From: Kribbella turkmenica
Lineage (GTDB): Bacteria; Actinomycetota; Actinomycetes; Propionibacteriales; Kribbellaceae
Direction of reading: 5' to 3'
Length of the DNA stretch: 64,000 nt
Assembly (NCBI RefSeq): GCF_004348725.1
Contig: NZ_SMKR01000001.1
Span: 1 to 64,000 of the forward strand
Shown: positions 62,690-64,000 of the stretch, piece after piece
Layout of the letters: every line of letters starts with the position of its first letter
How positions within the stretch are numbered: the stretch's first letter is position 1
Translations under genes and position numbers: made by a program
Notes under the pieces: generated by a model
Database searches by the model: none
What the model was told of the DNA's origin: nothing
The model's input: only the letters and a program-made list of their open reading frames with translations

Positions 62690-64000
62690 ATGGAATCATC
62701 ACGTCGCATGGACGCCCCGCGTCTGCCCCTGACCCAGGAACCGGTCGCCGACACCGGTTCCTTCGGCGTGCGGCAAGCCGGTGGGGTCCTCGAGCGGGCC
62801 CAGCGGATCGCGGACACGCTGCGGGAGCAGGCCGAGTACGAGAACGACCTCGCCCGCGAGGAGGCGGACCGGGTCCGGGCCGAGAGCGAGCGGCTGAAGA
62901 CCGAGGCCGAGGCGGCCGCGAAGAAGCTCCGGGCCGACGCGACGTCCGCCGCGCAGCGACTGCTCAACGACGCCGAGCGCGCCGCCGAGCAACTCCGGAG
63001 CGAGTCGGAGAACGAGTCCGACCGGGTGCGCACCGAGGCCGAGTCGGCGGCCGAACGGCTCAGGGCCGAGTCCACCGCCGAGGCGGACCGGGTCCGCCGT
63101 GATGCCGCCGCCGCCGCGCAGAAGCTCCAGGCGGAGTCGACCGCGCAAGCGGAGCGGGTCCGGGCCGAGGCGGCCGCGATCGCCGAGCGCCTGCGGACCG
63201 ACTCGGAGTCGGCGGCCGAGCAGCTCCGGGCAGCCGTCGCGGAAGAGGTGGCGAAGCGCCGGGCGGACTCCGAGGCCGCGGCCGAGCAGTTGCGCACCGA
63301 CAGCCAGGCGGCCGCCGACCGGTTGCGGGCCGAGTCGCAGGCGGCGGCCGACCGCCGGATCGCCGCGGCCGAGACCGAGGCGGCGCGGCTGAAGGAAGAG
63401 GCCGACGAACTGCTCGAGGAAGCCCGGATGGCCCGGGAGTCCGCGCAACTGACGATCGACCGGGCCGGCCGCGAGGCGCAGCAACTGGTCAAGGACGCCG
63501 GTGAGCAGGCCGCCCTGGTGTCGCAGGCCGCGGTCCGGAACGAGGCCGAGCTGATCGCCCGTGCCGAGACCGAGGCCGCCGAGCTGCGGGCCGCGGTGGA
63601 GCGCGAGGTCGAGGCGGCCCGGGAGAAGTCCCGCCTCCAGATCGCCGAGGCGCACGCCGAGATCGAGCGGCTGCGCGGCGAGAACCGGGCCGAGCTGGAA
63701 CGCCGGACCGCCGAGCTGGAGGAGACCGAGCGGGCCAAGCTGGCGGCGATCTCCCTCGAGATCGACAAGCTGCGGGCCGAGGCGGTCGCGGAGATCGCCG
63801 AGCGCAAGGCGGAGGCGGAGGCCGGCAACGAGCGGCTGATGGCCGACGCCCGGGCACAGGCGAAGCTGGTCGTGGACAGCATCGAGGCCGACCGCCGGAC
63901 GGCGGCCGCCGAGGCCCAGCGGATCGTCGAGGAGGCGAACCAGGCGGCCGAGGCGGCGCTGGCCGAGGCCGAGAAGCAGACCATCTGGAGCAAGAAGACG
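62690..64000 (+). CDS. Long coiled-coil protein (DivIVA/Scy-like), 3' end outside window
   Basis: At least 437 residues, open at the window end. The ATG at 62690 follows GGAAAGGGGG. Residues 1-20 are polar; then comes FGVRQAGGVLERAQRIADTLREQAEYENDLAREEADRVRAESERL and an almost unbroken coiled coil. It has recurring 11-residue units of the form A-A-x-x-L-R-x-E-S (AAEQLRSES, AAERLRAES, AAEQLRTDS, AADRLRAES). This resembles streptomycete polar-growth coiled-coil proteins such as Scy and DivIVA-like 'cellulose-binding' proteins. It may build a cytoskeletal assembly at the cell pole. It is divergent from the 940-residue membrane gene with an 88-bp gap. Confidence 0.8.
   Translation, partial: MESSRRMDAPRLPLTQEPVADTGSFGVRQAGGVLERAQRIADTLREQAEYENDLAREEADRVRAESERLKTEAEAAAKKLRADATSAAQRLLNDAERAAEQLRSESENESDRVRTEAESAAERLRAESTAEADRVRRDAAAAAQKLQAESTAQAERVRAEAAAIAERLRTDSESAAEQLRAAVAEEVAKRRADSEAAAEQLRTDSQAAADRLRAESQAAADRRIAAAETEAARLKEEADELLEEARMARESAQLTIDRAGREAQQLVKDAGEQAALVSQAAVRNEAELIARAETEAAELRAAVEREVEAAREKSRLQIAEAHAEIERLRGENRAELERRTAELEETERAKLAAISLEIDKLRAEAVAEIAERKAEAEAGNERLMADARAQAKLVVDSIEADRRTAAAEAQRIVEEANQAAEAALAEAEKQTIWSKKT

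Noticed and set aside
62602-63993. Upstream extension of the 940-residue minus-strand gene to about 1400 codons
   Set aside because: The extra 464 codons are the antisense of the coiled-coil gene (Ala/Ser/Arg repeats). The ATG at 62601 starts a normal N-terminus.

Overview
This is high-GC actinobacterial chromosome. Several genes mark it as such: lsr2, clpC, the F420 gene fbiC, a DUF3180 gene, a DUF2520-panC pair, and gene order familiar from Mycobacterium and Streptomyces. From general resemblance I would guess a Propionibacteriales soil actinomycete such as Kribbella; that genus call is inference. GTG starts and 1-8 nt start/stop overlaps (ATGA, GTGA, TGATG) are very common. I found no tRNA, rRNA, CRISPR array, insertion sequence or prophage.

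Layout. 1-2.9 kb: molybdate ABC transporter modA-modB-modC behind a MerR/Mop-type regulator (minus strand). 2.95-5.5 kb: an acyl-CoA oxidase-like flavoenzyme and an acidic protein of unknown function. 5.5-6.1 kb: a gene-free stretch full of strong hairpins. 6.1-8.6 kb: fbiC, the FO synthase of cofactor F420. 8.7-22.2 kb is accessory: three intact TetR genes, one MarR and one XRE regulator with their targets (MFS exporter, DUF2867, glyoxalase, SDR), palindromic operators, two decaying regulator or efflux loci, a BASS transporter, and secreted proteins (Asp-box repeat protein, EEP phosphatase, NlpC/P60 hydrolase).

22.6-58 kb follows a conserved actinobacterial backbone: ppa, dacB, DUF2342 metalloprotease, tilS, hpt, ftsH, folE, folP, folB, folK, DUF3180, DUF2520, panC, nadB, nadC, coaX, lysS, lsr2, clpC. 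It covers cell-wall trimming, tRNA-Ile modification, purine salvage, membrane proteolysis, and folate, pantothenate and NAD synthesis. Extra genes sit in it: a secreted serine protease inside the fol genes; suhB-like, a lone nuoD, two PH-domain genes, a MidA-like methyltransferase and a LigT-like gene at 35-41 kb; and a multicopper oxidase, a lipoprotein, SPFH/NfeD and an ArsR-MFS pair at 46-53 kb. 58-64 kb holds three membrane-protein genes in a minus-strand group, divergent from a long coiled-coil protein that runs off the window.

The most interesting signals are these. Two copies of an about 84-bp repeat each encode a 27-residue peptide fused by stop/start overlap to the next gene, resembling mycobacterial MIRUs. 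Two TetR loci share a CATACC half-site. A ribosome binding site is buried in a 15-bp hairpin. A tandem operator overlaps an MFS start codon. A lone nuoD lies close to a MidA-like methyltransferase. Pseudogenes lost exactly their DNA-binding or membrane core.
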